The position numbers were made by a program, and so were the translations under genes. From Phascolarctos cinereus (taxonomy: Eukaryota > Chordata > Mammalia > Diprotodontia > Phascolarctidae), in NCBI RefSeq assembly GCF_002099425.1, contig NW_018343979.1, forward strand, positions 6,088,001-6,152,000: 64,000 bases of DNA. Reading direction: 5' to 3'. Shown piece by piece: positions 22,190 through 33,057 of the stretch (the stretch's first letter is position 1; the number at the start of each line of letters is the position of its first letter). The notes under the pieces were generated by a model. That model searched no databases, was not told where the DNA came from, and worked only from the letters and a program-made list of their open reading frames with translations.

Positions 22190-23990
22190 GTATGCTTGGC
22201 TTCATAAAGAAGACCATTTAGAGCAGATCTGAGAAATTCCATTCAAAATAAATACAAAATTATAAAATGTTTGGGAATCTACCTATCATGGTACACATAG
22301 AAATTATATGAATATAACCACAAAACACCCTTTATACAAATAAATACAGACCTAAACAAGTGCAGAAATATTAATTGTTCATGACTGGACAGTGCCAATA
22401 TGGTAAAAATGGCAATAATAATTAAAATGATTTATTTATTCAGTATTAGACCAATCAAACTACCAAAGGGTTACTTAACAATACTAAAAAAATTCAGCTG
22501 GAGGGATATAAAAGGTCAAGAATCTCATGGGAAATTACGAGGGAGAAAAAAAGAAGCGGGGAGGAAGGTGATTATATAGTAGCAGATCTCAGACTATACT
22601 ACCAAGTAGTGATCACCCAAACCATTTGGTATTGATGAAAAAATAGAACAGTTGACCAGTAGAACAGATTGGGTATGTGACATAAAAGAAGCATAGTGTT
22701 TGGTAAACCCAAAGGTTCCACCTCCTTATATAAGGACTCTTGGAAAAACTAAAAAGCATGGCAGAAATTATGCTTAGATCAACATCTCATATCCTGTATC
22801 ATGATGAATAAGCTTCAAACAGATACACAATCTAGATAAACACATTAAAGGAGCAGAGAAAGAGATATTTTCCACAATTATGGATAGGAAAGAACCATTT
22901 CCCGAACAAGGGATAGAGAGGATCACAGGAGTTAAAATAGACAATTTTGATTACATAAAAGTGAAAAAAAAATTGAGTAAATGAAATTAAAATTATAAAG
23001 TGAATAGTTTAATTAAGGGGGAAAAAGCTTTCCAGCAATTTCTCAGGTCTGATATCTAAGACATATATGGAAATGATTCAAAAATATAAGAATAAGAGCC
23101 ATTCCCCAGTAGATAAGTGGTCAAAGGATATGAACAGGAAGATCTCAAAAGCAGAAAAGCAAACTCTGACAACTATATTTTAAAAATTATACAAATCACT
23201 AAAATGAGATGAATGTAAATTAAAAGTGCTTTGAGGCTATATTTGATCTTTAGTAATTGACAAAGATGACAAAAAATGAAAAATGACAATTGTCAGAAAG
23301 GATGTGGGAGGCAGGCACGCTAATACCCCCTGAGTGGACCTAAATCTCTTTCTAACCATTCTGGAAAGCAATTTGGAACTACACCCAAAAAATCAATAAA
23401 CTCTTCATACCCAGTACGTGATAATACCCAGTAATACCACTCCTAGGCATATAGTTCACAGAGATCAAAGGAGGCAGGAAAGAACCTATATTTTTAAAAT
23501 GTCTATAGCAACACTTTTTTGTTGTAGTAAATAACTAGAGGATAGAAGGGTTTCATCAATTGGGGGATGGCTGAATAAATTAGAGTATATACATATGATG
23601 GGGTATTATTTCGATAGAAGAAATGGCAAAAGCAATGAATTCAGAAAAACCTGGGAGGAACTGAAGCAAAGTTAAGTGACTAGAATCAGGAGGACTATGT
23701 TTACGATGACTATAACATTATAGAGAAAAATAACTTTGAAAGACATAAGAATTCTGATTAATGCAATGACCAACTAATGACGAGCCCAAAATACAGATGA
23801 TGAAGCATTCTACTGACCTTCTGACAGAGGTGATAGGTCAGAAATGTATTATGAGACATACATCTTTGAACATGGCCAATGTCTGTATTTATTTTACTTA
23901 ACTATGTTTATTTATTATAAGGAAAGATTTTTTAAAAATTTGGTAAGGGATTGGGAAAGAGGATAGGGATGGTGAGAGTAAAGCCAGAAT
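22190..23990 (+). mobile_element. L1 ORF2 and 3' UTR, old and degraded
   Basis: The L1 ORF2 order is followed over 1.8 kb: 'ccaatatggtaaaaatggca', 'cagatctcagactatacta', 'accatttggtattg', 'gaatctcatgggaaattac', 'agccattccccagtagataa', 'attctggaaagcaatttgga', 'tcatcaattgggggatggct', then a post-ORF2 stretch ending near an A-rich run. Many stops. Confidence 0.75.
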
Positions 23991-23999
23991 GAAATAGGA

Positions 24000-24960
24000 G
24001 AAAAGAAAAGAAAGAAAATAATAGTATCAAAGTATTTTTTAAATTCACAGCAGAGAGCAGAAGGAAATTCAGAGGTAGATTCAGCTAAGCAGGACAGCTT
24101 CGGAACTCACATGATGAATTTATTATATAATGTTTTTAAACTCATATAATAGAGTTTCATTATTTCATACACCATCATCTTTTTCTATTTTTCTTTGTAA
24201 ATAGAAATGGTCCTATTTGTTGGTGTTTGTCAAGTTCAAAATTTAAAAAAATTAAGAGAGAATAATGCCAAAAGCTGTACTGTTACATATTTTATATGCT
24301 TTTCTCTGCATTTTTTATGTTTACTGTTTCATATTTGGTTTTGATTTTATCTTGATTTATTTCAGTCACAGGTTCATATTTTGTAAAATTGAAACAGATA
24401 CTTTGACTTTAAATGTAGAAGCAATGGATAGCTGAATGATAGAAGTGAAGGATATCCTGGGGGAAAAAAGAGCAATGGTGTAATTTTTGAGCTATGAAAA
24501 GATAAATTTGTGCTAGTGGACTTTTAATTGTAACTACAAAATAAAATAAACTTAATTTTAAAAAAAATCCAGGTGATTTCTGGTGACTTTTTTAAAGCAT
24601 TCTTTTAAAAGTAACAATCTATTTTTCTGCTGGCAAAATATCTCTGATCAATAAAGTAATATTAAATGTGAACATAAAACTAACAAAATTGTCTTTTAAA
24701 CACTTTTAATGATTCCTATCTATTTGGGAAAAAAGAAAAACCTTTTTTCAATTTCTTCAGATAATTTTCATCCAATCCTCTTAAAAATATGTCTTGGGCA
24801 TCTTTTTATCTTATTTTAATAGTAGTGGCAGAAACATTCCCTTTCACACTTCTTATTTTCAATTTTTAAAGCCAGGGTAATAATAATGCTATGCTTCAAA
24901 TGCTTACCTTTCAAGATGTACATCTCTATATTTATATAGATAAAAATGGATATGCATAAG
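24000..24960. other. AT-rich unassigned stretch
   Basis: No exon or named repeat was recognised over nearly 1 kb of AT-rich sequence. Confidence 0.4.
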
Positions 24961-24962
24961 AA

Positions 24963-25024
24963 GCACCATGGTGTCGATATAGACTAGGAGACCTTGATTC
25001 ATATCCCTGCCTTTGACACGCATA
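24963..25024 (+). mobile_element. SINE head fragment
   Basis: 'gcaccatggtgtcgatatag', 'aggagaccttgattcatatc' and 'cctgcctttgacac' resemble a MIR/CORE-SINE 5' region, cut off at an L2 fragment. Confidence 0.5.
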
Positions 25025-25560
25025 TCTCCCTCATTCTTAAATATCCCTTACGTGATTTGACCATCCTTGCTAGGTATTGTAAAATATATCTTGTCCCCTT
25101 CCCTATTAAGGTCCTTAAGAAAGTTGTCCCTACTAGGTGCCTCCATTTCCTCTCTTCTCTCTCTGCAATCTGGCTTCCCACCTCTTCATTCACCTTAAGT
25201 TGCCCTGTTCAAATTTACCAATGATCTCTCAACTGCCAAAACTAATGGCCCTTTCTCATCCTTCCCGACCTCTCCAAAGCATTTGACACTTGATCTCCCC
25301 CTGGATATTCTCTCCTTTCTAGCCTTTGGTGACACTGCTCTCTCTAGGTTCTCTTTCTAGCTACTTGGCTATATTTTGCCAGTTCTTCATTCACGGCATT
25401 TCCACTAACTGTAGGTATCCCTCACGTCTATATCCTGGGCCCTTATCTCTTTCCTCTGTATACTATCTTATGTGGTCATTGCATCAGTGGGTTCAATTAT
25501 CACTTCCGTTCTGCTGATTCCCAGATCTACAAGTCCACTCCTTGTTTCTCTCTGAAACCT
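25025..25560 (+). mobile_element. L2-clade LINE RT fragment
   Basis: Plus-strand translations resemble L2 reverse transcriptase: a motif A remnant 'FLILPDLSKAFDT' near 25250-25290, then 'WALISFLCILSYVVIASVG' near 25430-25490 and 'ADSQIY' near 25515. Frames are broken. Confidence 0.7.
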
Positions 25561-25599
25561 CAGTACCCTCAGATGAGGAAGAGAATGTAGTCAAAGATA

Positions 25600-26740
25600 C
25601 CTTCTAGTTTGGAAACCCAAATGAAGGATTGTGGAGGTCTTAACAAAAATAGGTAAGTTATTGAGGGAGAGGGGAATGTAATGAGTTTTCCTTTGGAGCT
25701 ATTGAGTTTGAGATGCCAGTAAGAAACCCAAGTGAAGATGGCCAAAAGACAGCAGTGGGACTGGAGCTCTGGTGTGAGATCAGTAATGGGCTTATAGATT
25801 GGGAAGTTATCTACATAGAGTTACTAACTGAACCAATAGAAGATGATGAGCTCACCAAGAAAGAGTATGGAGGGTCTAAAGCACAGTCTTGAGGTACGCT
25901 TATACATTTTTTAGAGATGGCAAGAAAGGGGCTAGTAGATAAAGAAAGAGATTAAAGATAAGAGAAAGAATAGAGATAATCGTAGAGTCAATCAGCTGGA
26001 GAAGTCAGGAAGGAATTGGATCAAGAGTACATGTAGAGGACTTGTTGGAAAGGACCAGAACTCCTTTTTTCATCTGAGACTAGAGTGAAGGAGGAGAAAG
26101 TAGGGGAAAATGGCTGAATGATGCAGTATCAGGAGGACAGAATGCCTTAGGAGATGAGGGAAGACAAGAAAGCCACTGTGGAGAGTGAGATAATGAATCC
26201 CTTAAGGAAAAGTTGAATGACTCCCTTGCTGTAGTGAGGGTGCGCTTTAGATCAGATAACATATATAGAGGTCCCAGTAAACCCAGTTTCATGATTTTTT
26301 TTGGCTCTGTTCAGCTTCATGTGAATAGAAGCGAAAAAAGATAGTGAGAATATTCCGGGTATAGAGTTTGACAAGGTATGACCAGTGATAGGATAAGGAG
26401 GCAAGGGATTCCAGGTTAGAGGATAGTATAGAGTTCAGCTGATGAACTTAAAAGTTGAGATAGAAAGGAAAGGAGTATAGCCATTGCAGGAGCAATGAAT
26501 TGGGAAAGAACTGTGAATACACACGAATGCATGGTGAAAAGAATGGAAATTAGGGTGAGAATGAAGAACAGGGTTAGATGTTATAAAACATAGGGAAAGA
26601 TAGAATGATAAACGATTTTCATCAGATATGAAATCTTCAGAGCTTGTGAATATTGAAGTAAACACTTAACAGGTTTTGGCAGGATCAAGGGTATAACTAT
26701 TCTTGTGTGTAGCTGACATGAGAAGTAGGAATAAGTTACA
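25600..26740 (-). mobile_element. L2-clade LINE fragment, antisense
   Basis: Same order as the copy at 18198-20946: 'aacaaaaataggtaagtt', 'atgtaatgagttttcctttg', 'gttatctacatagagtta', 'gagctcaccaagaaagag', then 'ggcaggatcaagggtataac' near 26680. It overlaps in consensus with the sense fragment to its left, so the two are separate insertions. Confidence 0.65.
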
Positions 26741-26744
26741 GAAA

Positions 26745-26890
26745 TTTAGTAGATTCTCCACATAGTTGCCAAACTGATTTTCTTAAAGCATAGGCCTAAC
26801 TAAGTCTTTCCTTCCTCCCTCCCAAAGATTCCAGTGGCTTCCTATGGGCTCTAGGATAAAATATAAACTCTGGTTTGACTTAAAGTTATC
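26745..26890 (+). mobile_element. L2-like 3' region fragment
   Basis: 'tagttgccaaactgattttc', 'taactaagtctttccttcc' and 'ccagtggcttcctatgggct' match the sense L2-like 3' region also seen at 5475-6312. Confidence 0.65.
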
Positions 26891-27225
26891 TCTGTTATAT
26901 CTTTTATAGAATAACTACCTTTTAAGAGTTAAATGAATTTGCATTTTAATGTTTCAGAAAAAAGAACATTTCTATTACATTTTTGAAAGAGCATTAAGGT
27001 ACTTTTGGATACCATTTTGTGTACTAAAATATGGGATTTCTTACTGTGGAAATTAGTACATCATTGGTCAAAAACTGGTCACATTTGAGAGCCACTTATA
27101 GTTACATCACACTGTGATAAATATGTGTTATTGTACAAATGATTGTACTGTAGAATAGGAAACAGTGATGCTGACTAACAATCACAGAGAATTACTGAAG
27201 GCTAAAAATCAGTACCTATCAAATT
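26891..27225. other. Unassigned sequence
   Basis: Nothing recognisable in about 330 bases of AT-rich sequence. Confidence 0.4.
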
Positions 27226-27227
27226 AA

Positions 27228-27926
27228 GTCTATGCCATTTCATGTGCACATAGAATATAGATGTTGGTATCAGGCTGCCTACCAAACTGAAGATCTATAA
27301 GAACCATTGTGCTGATTTCATTGTTGTATGCTTGTGAAACCTGGAGAGTCTACCAAAACCATGCCAGAACACTGAACTGCTTCCATTTGAATTATCTTAG
27401 AAAGATTCTGAAGACTACCTGGCAATATAAGGTACTAGATACTGAGATCCTCTCTTGAGCTTAACTGCCAAACATTCAAACTCTACTCCATAGAACGCAA
27501 CTCTGATGGATTGACCATACTGCCCAAATGCCAAACATACATTTACCCAAGATACTATTTCACAGAGAACTCACACTAGGCAATACTCACATGGAGGTCA
27601 GAAGAAATGATACAAGGACACTTTCAAGGTCTCTCTGAAGAACTTTGGTATCTATTGTGAGACATGCTAGATGCTGGCACAGGACTGCCCATGTCAAAGA
27701 AAGCTCTGTGCTCTATAAGCAAAGCAGTAGCTCAAAATAAATGTGAAATACACAGATTTAGAGATGTCTCCATCCCAAATATTCAGATAGACTACTTTTC
27801 CTGTCCTACAGCCTTCTGAGCTTGTATTGGTCTGATCAGCCACAGTTGAACACAAAGTACCTTGACCCCAACATCATAATGTAATTTTGGTTCTCTTCAA
27901 GTATGAAGGATAAACAACAGAATATG
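27228..27926 (+). mobile_element. RTE-like LINE C-terminal fragment
   Basis: Plus-strand translation gives a recognisable C-terminus of an APE-type LINE: 'LLYACETWRVYQNHART' near 27320-27375, 'LRKILKTTWQYKVLDTEIL' near 27400-27455 and 'WIDHTAQMPN' near 27505-27535. The 3' end is 'ttggttctcttcaagtatga' then 'aggataaacaacag'. It fits RTE/RTE-X elements, but the clade is a judgement from memory. Several stops. Confidence 0.65.
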
Positions 27927-27959
27927 TATATTTATCATTCTTAAAATACTCAGATTTTT

Positions 27960-28340
27960 TCTAATATATTTTTACTCTATAACAATTGATCATGGCTTTT
28001 TTTTTATCATGGCTTTTAGGTGGTCCAATAATTATTAAATTATCTCTCCTCAATCTGTTTTCCAGATCAGTTGTTTTCCAATGACATATTTTACATTTTC
28101 TTCTATGTTTTTCATTCTCTTGACTTAGATTTGTTTCTTGATGTCTCATGGAGTCATTATCTTCCCACTTACCTAATTCTAATTTTGAAGGCATAATTTT
28201 CCTCATTGAGCTTTTGTATCTCCTTTCACCTGCCTCATCTCTTTGTAGAGGTGAGTGGTTCACAATTGCTGTTCACTGAATATATTTTCAGACTTTTTCA
28301 ATGTATTGATCAATTATGCTAATTTTTTCCTTTTTTGTCT
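27960..28340 (-). mobile_element. L1 ORF1 fragment
   Basis: The minus-strand frame at 27961-28263 contains 'TTDLENRLRRDNLIIIGPP', the L1 ORF1p transition from coiled coil to RRM domain (family form DLENRLRRNNLRIIGLPE). The polar stretch before it matches the coiled coil. The rest of ORF1 is missing. Confidence 0.85.
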
Positions 28341-28482
28341 TTTAAAAATATTCTATGTTATATGCAATAATTATCTGGGAGGAACAAGAGGAGGGATCCT
28401 GTGGAAAACTATGATGATGTAATAAAAAAAACAAAAGATAAGAATAAAAGCTAATTTTTTAGAAAAGCATTTGATTTGGTAT

Positions 28483-28590
28483 AAAAAAATAATAGCTAAC
28501 ATTTATAAAGTACTTTAAGGTCTGCAAAGTGCTTTACATTATGTTATTTGATTTGAACTTCACTAAACCCTGTGGAAGTGGCTCCTTCTG
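28483..28590 (-). mobile_element. MIR-like SINE fragment
   Basis: 'aatagctaacatttataaag', 'ggtctgcaaagtgctttac' is the antisense MIR/MIR3 3' region. Confidence 0.75.
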
Positions 28591-28685
28591 GAAGTCGTAA
28601 GTTCCCATTGCTAGGGGTGCTTCAAATGGAGCCTTAATGACCACTTCTTAGGGATGTTTTAGAGAAAATTCCTAGAACGTATAAT

Positions 28686-28780
28686 GAAGATATATACATA
28701 TATCTATATATACATATGTTTATGCATGTATGTATATGTGTATATATATACACACACATAGAGATAGCTATCTATATATC
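28686..28780. repeat. TA/CA-rich simple repeat
   Basis: Mixed (TA)n, (CATA)n and (CA)n tracts with local self-complementarity. Confidence 0.85.
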
Positions 28781-28959
28781 CGAAACTTGGTTCATAACAT
28801 TGACCTAAGAAATAACTGAGGGAGATTTAGTTCAACGTAGTTTGTCTAAAAAAGATAGAGGCTTTTAATGTATTGTAAGCTCAATGTGAATCAACAATAA
28901 AGTACGACAAATATATGTTTATTGATTAAATAAATGAAAGTATATTGTTTACTTTAATT

Positions 28960-29032
28960 AGCAGTATAGGTTGGACTAGATGACCTCTGAGGCTTCTCCT
29001 AGTTCCAACCACCTAGGATTGTGTGAATTAGA
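28960..29032 (+). mobile_element. L3/CR1 3' tail
   Basis: 'aggttggactagatgacctc' followed by 'gaggcttctcctagttccaa', the CR1-type 3' end. MIR-type SINEs share a similar phrase, so this is not exclusive. Confidence 0.6.
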
Positions 29033-29137
29033 GTTGTCCAAAAATAGAGCATTTTTCCTTGGGCATAATGAGTTTCACAACTCTTCAAGCCAAAAAAAGC
29101 AAAATTTGATTTTAGGTTGCATTACAAAGCATGGGAT

Positions 29138-29348
29138 GGGACTAGACCTGTAATTTCATCAATGTAATGATCTCCTAGTGGAGTTCTTCCTCAACCTCTC
29201 TGCAACATAGATTCTTAGAAAGTTTCCTAGGGTACTTAGAGGTTAAGTGATTTGCCCAGGGTCCCATAGCCAGTAGGTTTCAAAAACCAACTGAGATCCA
29301 GGCTTCAAGGCCAGGTCTCTATTCACTCTATCACACTGCCTCTCTTGG
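29138..29348 (-). mobile_element. CORE-type SINE (THER1-like)
   Basis: 'gacctgtaatttcatcaatg', 'cctagggtacttagaggtta', 'tttgcccagggtcccatag' and 'ccaggcttcaaggcc' give the whole antisense order. Confidence 0.75.
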
Positions 29349-29529
29349 TTCATGATAAGAAAATTTAATCATTTGTACGCTGAGATGAGAGTGAACAAGG
29401 AGAGATGGGGAGAGTCTGGGATTTGTAGACAGGAATTAAGGATAGATAATAGAAGAGTAAAGAGATGTGAAAGGGGAACAAATTGATAAGAAAGAATACA
29501 AAGAATGGACAGAGGTCATGAAAGTAGTT

Positions 29530-30300
29530 CAAAGTGGGATGATGACCATCAGATTTGCAAAACTGACAAAAAAAGAAAAATGACAAATGCTGGAAGAACT
29601 TGAGGTTGACACAGGTAAACTGATGCACTGTTAGTAGAGCTGTGAACTGGTCCAACCATTCTGGAAAGCAATTTGGAATCATGCCTCCAAAATTATTAAA
29701 CTAGGAATACTACCACCACTAAGTACATACCTCTAAAAAGATCAGAGGAAGAGGAAAAGGACCCACACGTACAAAATTATTTATAGCAACTCTTTTTGTG
29801 GTGGCAAAGAACTGGAGACTGAGGTGGTACCCATAAAAAGTGGAACAGACATCTCTCAATAAGTTATGGTTTGTAAATGTGATGGAATTCTATTGTGCTA
29901 TAGGTAATGATGAAAGGGATGCTTCAGAGAAACCTAGGAAAACTTGTATGAACTGATAGGGTGAAGTGATCAGAACCTGAAGAAAGATTTATACAACAAT
30001 ACTGTAAAGACAAATAACGATGAAAGACTTAGAAACTCTGATCAACGCAATGACCCATCTTGATTCAAGAGGATTCATGTTGAAACATGCTACATACCTC
30101 CAGCCAAGGAAGTGATGAACTCAGGGTGCACACTGAGACATATTTTAATTGACATGACCAATTAAGGATTTTTTTTTTGCTTGACATTTTTGTTACAATT
30201 TTTTTTCTTAAGTAGGAGGGAGAGGAGGGAGAGAAGGTAGAATTTCACAGATTGAAAGGAAATTAACAAAAAAAGAAAATGAGGGTGATAAAAAAAAAAC
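29530..30300 (+). mobile_element. L1 ORF2 C-terminus and 3' UTR, old
   Basis: 'ccaaccattctggaaagcaa', 'ggaaaaggacccacacgtac', 'tttgtggtggcaaagaactg' and 'atggaattctattgtgctat', then 'gatcaacgcaatgaccc' and an A/G-rich 3' UTR. Heavily degraded. Confidence 0.8.
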
Positions 30301-30574
30301 CAAGGCAAGAGAATGGCCTTTCAAACTTGCAGTAACTCACCAAGGAATTATTATTGTGTATTTCACTCCTATTGGACATCCTTAAGCACCAGCCAAATTA
30401 TATTATTTCCAGTATTCCATGGCATCCAGTGCTTTCTCTGGAAGCTTTCTCAATACCTCTTTTTGCATGTATGGATGACACTTCCCCTCCCTCTCTTCCT
30501 TGGAATAGGCAGCACCACCTAATTTTCATTAAGCGAAATCCTTCCCTTCATCAGGGACAGCAAGGCCAACATTT

Positions 30575-30690
30575 AGTGTGTCACGTCATCTCTCTGAGCC
30601 CCCTCATCTGTGAAATGGTGATTACAACATCTTCTGGTGTTCCCTCACAGAGTTGTTTTGAGGATCAAACGAAATAGATTAGCATTTTTT
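30575..30690 (+). mobile_element. MIR-like SINE fragment
   Basis: 'cctcatctgtgaaatggtga' and 'agagttgttttgaggatcaa' match the MIR downstream half. Confidence 0.6.
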
Positions 30691-31085
30691 TCCTTAAAGA
30701 TTTAGTTGGATGCTACCTACTTTATGAAGCCATCCCTTTTTCTACTCAAACAAGGGGTGCTTCCTTCTTTCTCAATCTCTTCTTGACTTCTTTGTGTTTG
30801 AACCATCTTAATACTATTCTATATACTACACTACATACTATTATATATTATATATTTTATATATCATATATTATATATTATATATAATATGTATACATAA
30901 TATAGAATTATATATAATACTATATACTATTATATAATATATCCTAGCATTACATGCTATACTAATCCCACTTAATACTAACTTGATTCATAGCTATTTG
31001 TGTACTTATCTACCTATAGAATTTTAAACTGAACTGGCATCTTGTTTCTTTCCTACTCCCTTCTCTTCCTCTGGGAATGATGTCA
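30691..31085 (+). mobile_element. L2-like 3' fragment with an AT insertion
   Basis: 'atgaagccatccctttttct' and 'tctttctcaatctcttcttgac' resemble the L2-like 3' region. After an AT-palindromic block comes 'gctatttgtgtacttatcta', the next element of that region. Weak outside those phrases. Confidence 0.4.
30832..30955. repeat. AT palindromic repeat
   Basis: Over 120 bases of almost pure TATATA/ATTATA with many overlapping inverted repeats. Such tracts can extrude cruciforms and are prone to breakage and length change. Confidence 0.9.
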
Positions 31086-31334
31086 TTAAAAATATTTTCT
31101 ATGGATATGCCTTCTATTCTATTATTATCAATTGCAAGTTATCATTAGTGATCAGTAACAGTGACAATTAGCAAGGGTTTAATGGCATAGAATATACCCT
31201 GAAGTTACGAGAGGTTTTTCTCAAATCAGATATATGATCTAACATGATATGTTAAGCATATAATAAAATTTCATGTGATGAGATAATTAAGTATTATACT
31301 AGTAAATAGTAATTCTTTATATTTCCAATAAAAT

Positions 31335-31455
31335 AATTTTTACTGCTTAAATTTTTTTTGAGTTCTGAATTCTCTCCTTCCCTCCCTCGCTTACCCATTG
31401 AGAAGGCAAGCAATGTGATATCAATTACATATATGAAATCATGCAAAATGTAATA
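31335..31455 (-). mobile_element. L1 3' UTR fragment
   Basis: 'ttgagttctgaattctctcc', 'acccattgagaaggcaagca' and 'catgcaaaatg' are the antisense 3' UTR phrases also present at 60760-60900. Confidence 0.75.
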
Positions 31456-31549
31456 ATCATTAAACAATACTTGGTAAATGTCTGATAGAATCAAAGGCAC
31501 TCTGGGCTGCAACGGAGGGGCTCTTTCTAAATCAGTCACATAAGGTATT

Positions 31550-31745
31550 AGGAACTTACATCTATATGGTGACATTACAATTTGCAAAGTACTTTGCCTC
31601 ACAGCAACCCTGTGCGGCTTATGATTCAAATTATTACCATCCTTTTACAGAAGAGAGAACTGAGGCCCTGAAATCAAATGACCTGACCCCAGACAGCTAG
31701 TAAATGGTTAGAGTCATCACTGGAATTCAATTCTCTAGACTTCAG
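31550..31745 (-). mobile_element. MIR-like SINE
   Basis: 'gacattacaatttgcaaagt', 'ccttttacagaagagagaac' and 'agacagctagtaaatggtt' follow the antisense MIR order. It ends about 40 bases before the CpG island. Confidence 0.75.
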
Positions 31746-31951
31746 AGTTCTGGGGAGCTGATTCCAGACTCTAAAACGGCCTGTTCTGCTCCCGCCCCGC
31801 CAGAAACGCCCTGGGTCCGGGCTGCGCAGTTATCAGGGAAGCCGGCTGTATTCGGTCTATATCCTTGGTCCCTCGCAGGCGGGTTGGGCCGCCCACGCGC
31901 CTGGCATTGTGACAGGGAGGGCGGCGCACTCTGTGCACCGTGCAGAAGTGG

Positions 31952-31965
31952 CCGGTAGGTGGCGC
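31952..31965 (+). promoter_or_regulatory. CTCF-like core motif
   Basis: CCGGTAGGTGGCGC agrees at 13 of 14 positions with the degenerate CTCF core CCASYAGRKGGCRS; the mismatch is position 3. It lies 335 bases upstream of the start codon within the island. Motif match only. Confidence 0.5.
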
Positions 31966-32299
31966 CGCCCGCTGAGCGCCCTCCGCGCGCTGGGCCGGGC
32001 TTCAGCGGGCGGGAGTGAGCGAGGTAACTAAGGAAGGAGCCGCGGGGGGCAGCAACGGCAGCCGCGGCGACGGTGCCACCCACCAGTCCCACCAGCGGCA
32101 GCACTGCCAGCCCCGGCAGCCTCCTCACACCAGCCCGGCGGAGTGCCGAGGGAGGGAAGGTAGCGCGGCGGAGCCAGGCCAGCCCTTTGTCCCCCGGCCC
32201 CCGACCCATCCCCCCGGCCCCTCGCACGTCGCCTGGGCTTTAGGCAGGGCTGCGACGGCTCTTGGCTTCTTTCCGGGCTGAGCGCGCGGCCGCGGCACC

Positions 32300-32318
32300 A
32301 TGGAAGGGCAGGCACGTG
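32300..32318 (+). CDS. First coding exon (5' end) of an unnamed gene
   Basis: The ATG sits in an excellent Kozak context (GCGGCACCATGG). An in-frame TGA at 32279-32281 fixes it as the first ATG of this frame. Only six codons plus one base (Met-Glu-Gly-Gln-Ala-Arg) precede the strong donor G/GTGAGT at 32318/32319, giving a phase-1 intron. The rest of the gene would lie downstream, past the right edge; no further exon was recognised. Without splicing, the frame would run to 32761 as a GC-rich, low-information stretch, which is less likely to be the product. I do not recognise the gene from six residues. Translation could also start in a later exon, making all of this 5' UTR. Confidence 0.6.
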
Positions 32319-33057
32319 GTGAGTGCTGGGCGCCGGGCTGGCCCGGGGAGCTCTGCCCGGGGGGCCCGGGGGCTAGGACAGCAAGTCACTTTCCCCGCCT
32401 TTCCCCAACTTCGTTGCTTCTGGAAGGGAGCGGGGCTTGGCCGCAGCCGTCTTTGCGAGCCGGCGCGCTGTCCGCTCCCTCTGTCCCCCCAGAGCCGGGG
32501 CCAGCAGCGTACCCCGCTCACCCCGGCCGGGGCCGCCAGCGCCGGCGGAGGAGCTGGCGGGGCGCACGGCCTTTTACCGGGGAGCGGCGTCCTTCACAGA
32601 TGCCTGCTCTCGGGCAGCCAGAAGCTCCCTCACGCCCGGAGCGCCGAAGCCGGAGAGGGGAGCCCGGAACACGAGGCGGATCCCTAGGGGGGCGAGGGGC
32701 CGGGTCGGGCAGATCCCCTCCGGCGCCGCCGCTCCCCAAGCCCGACGTGCACAGCTGTTAACTTAAGGATGCCGATCGAGCGCGGAGGGACTGCGCTGTT
32801 TACTAAGGTTTTTCTTGGGGATAGGGAGCACTCCTACCCCCTTTCCCCTTCTTTTCCCCCTCCTCCCCACCTCAGAGACTGACGGACGAGGCGGGTGCGA
32901 CGTACCCTCGCTGGGGTCCGTGAGGACGGCCTGCTCACCGTGAACCGGCCGGGCAGAGCAACTTAAGAGTATGGCACCTTCTCCCAGCATGACTGGGGGC
33001 CGGCCTCCCTCTCCACGTGGTGATATGGACTCCCTGTCGCGACGTTTTTGCCTAGAT

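Larger units (their letters stand above)
31780..32770 (+). promoter_or_regulatory. CpG-island promoter and 5' UTR
   Basis: About 1 kb of very GC-rich, CpG-dense DNA in an otherwise AT-rich, CpG-poor window. It contains GC boxes (for example GGGCGGGAG near 32007), no clear TATA box and a CTCF-like motif. It leads into a consensus start codon at 32300 and a splice donor at 32319. This is the usual form of a vertebrate TATA-less promoter with dispersed start sites. The exact start site cannot be placed. Antisense transcription is possible and not excluded. Confidence 0.88.

Noticed and set aside
27228-27926. Possible zinc-finger or domesticated gene remnant
   Set aside because: The residues match the C-terminus of an RTE-like LINE and many stops are present.
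32262-32766. Several overlapping GC-rich open frames in the CpG island
   Set aside because: GC-rich DNA lacks stop codons by composition. Only the Kozak ATG with donor at 32300-32318 has independent support.
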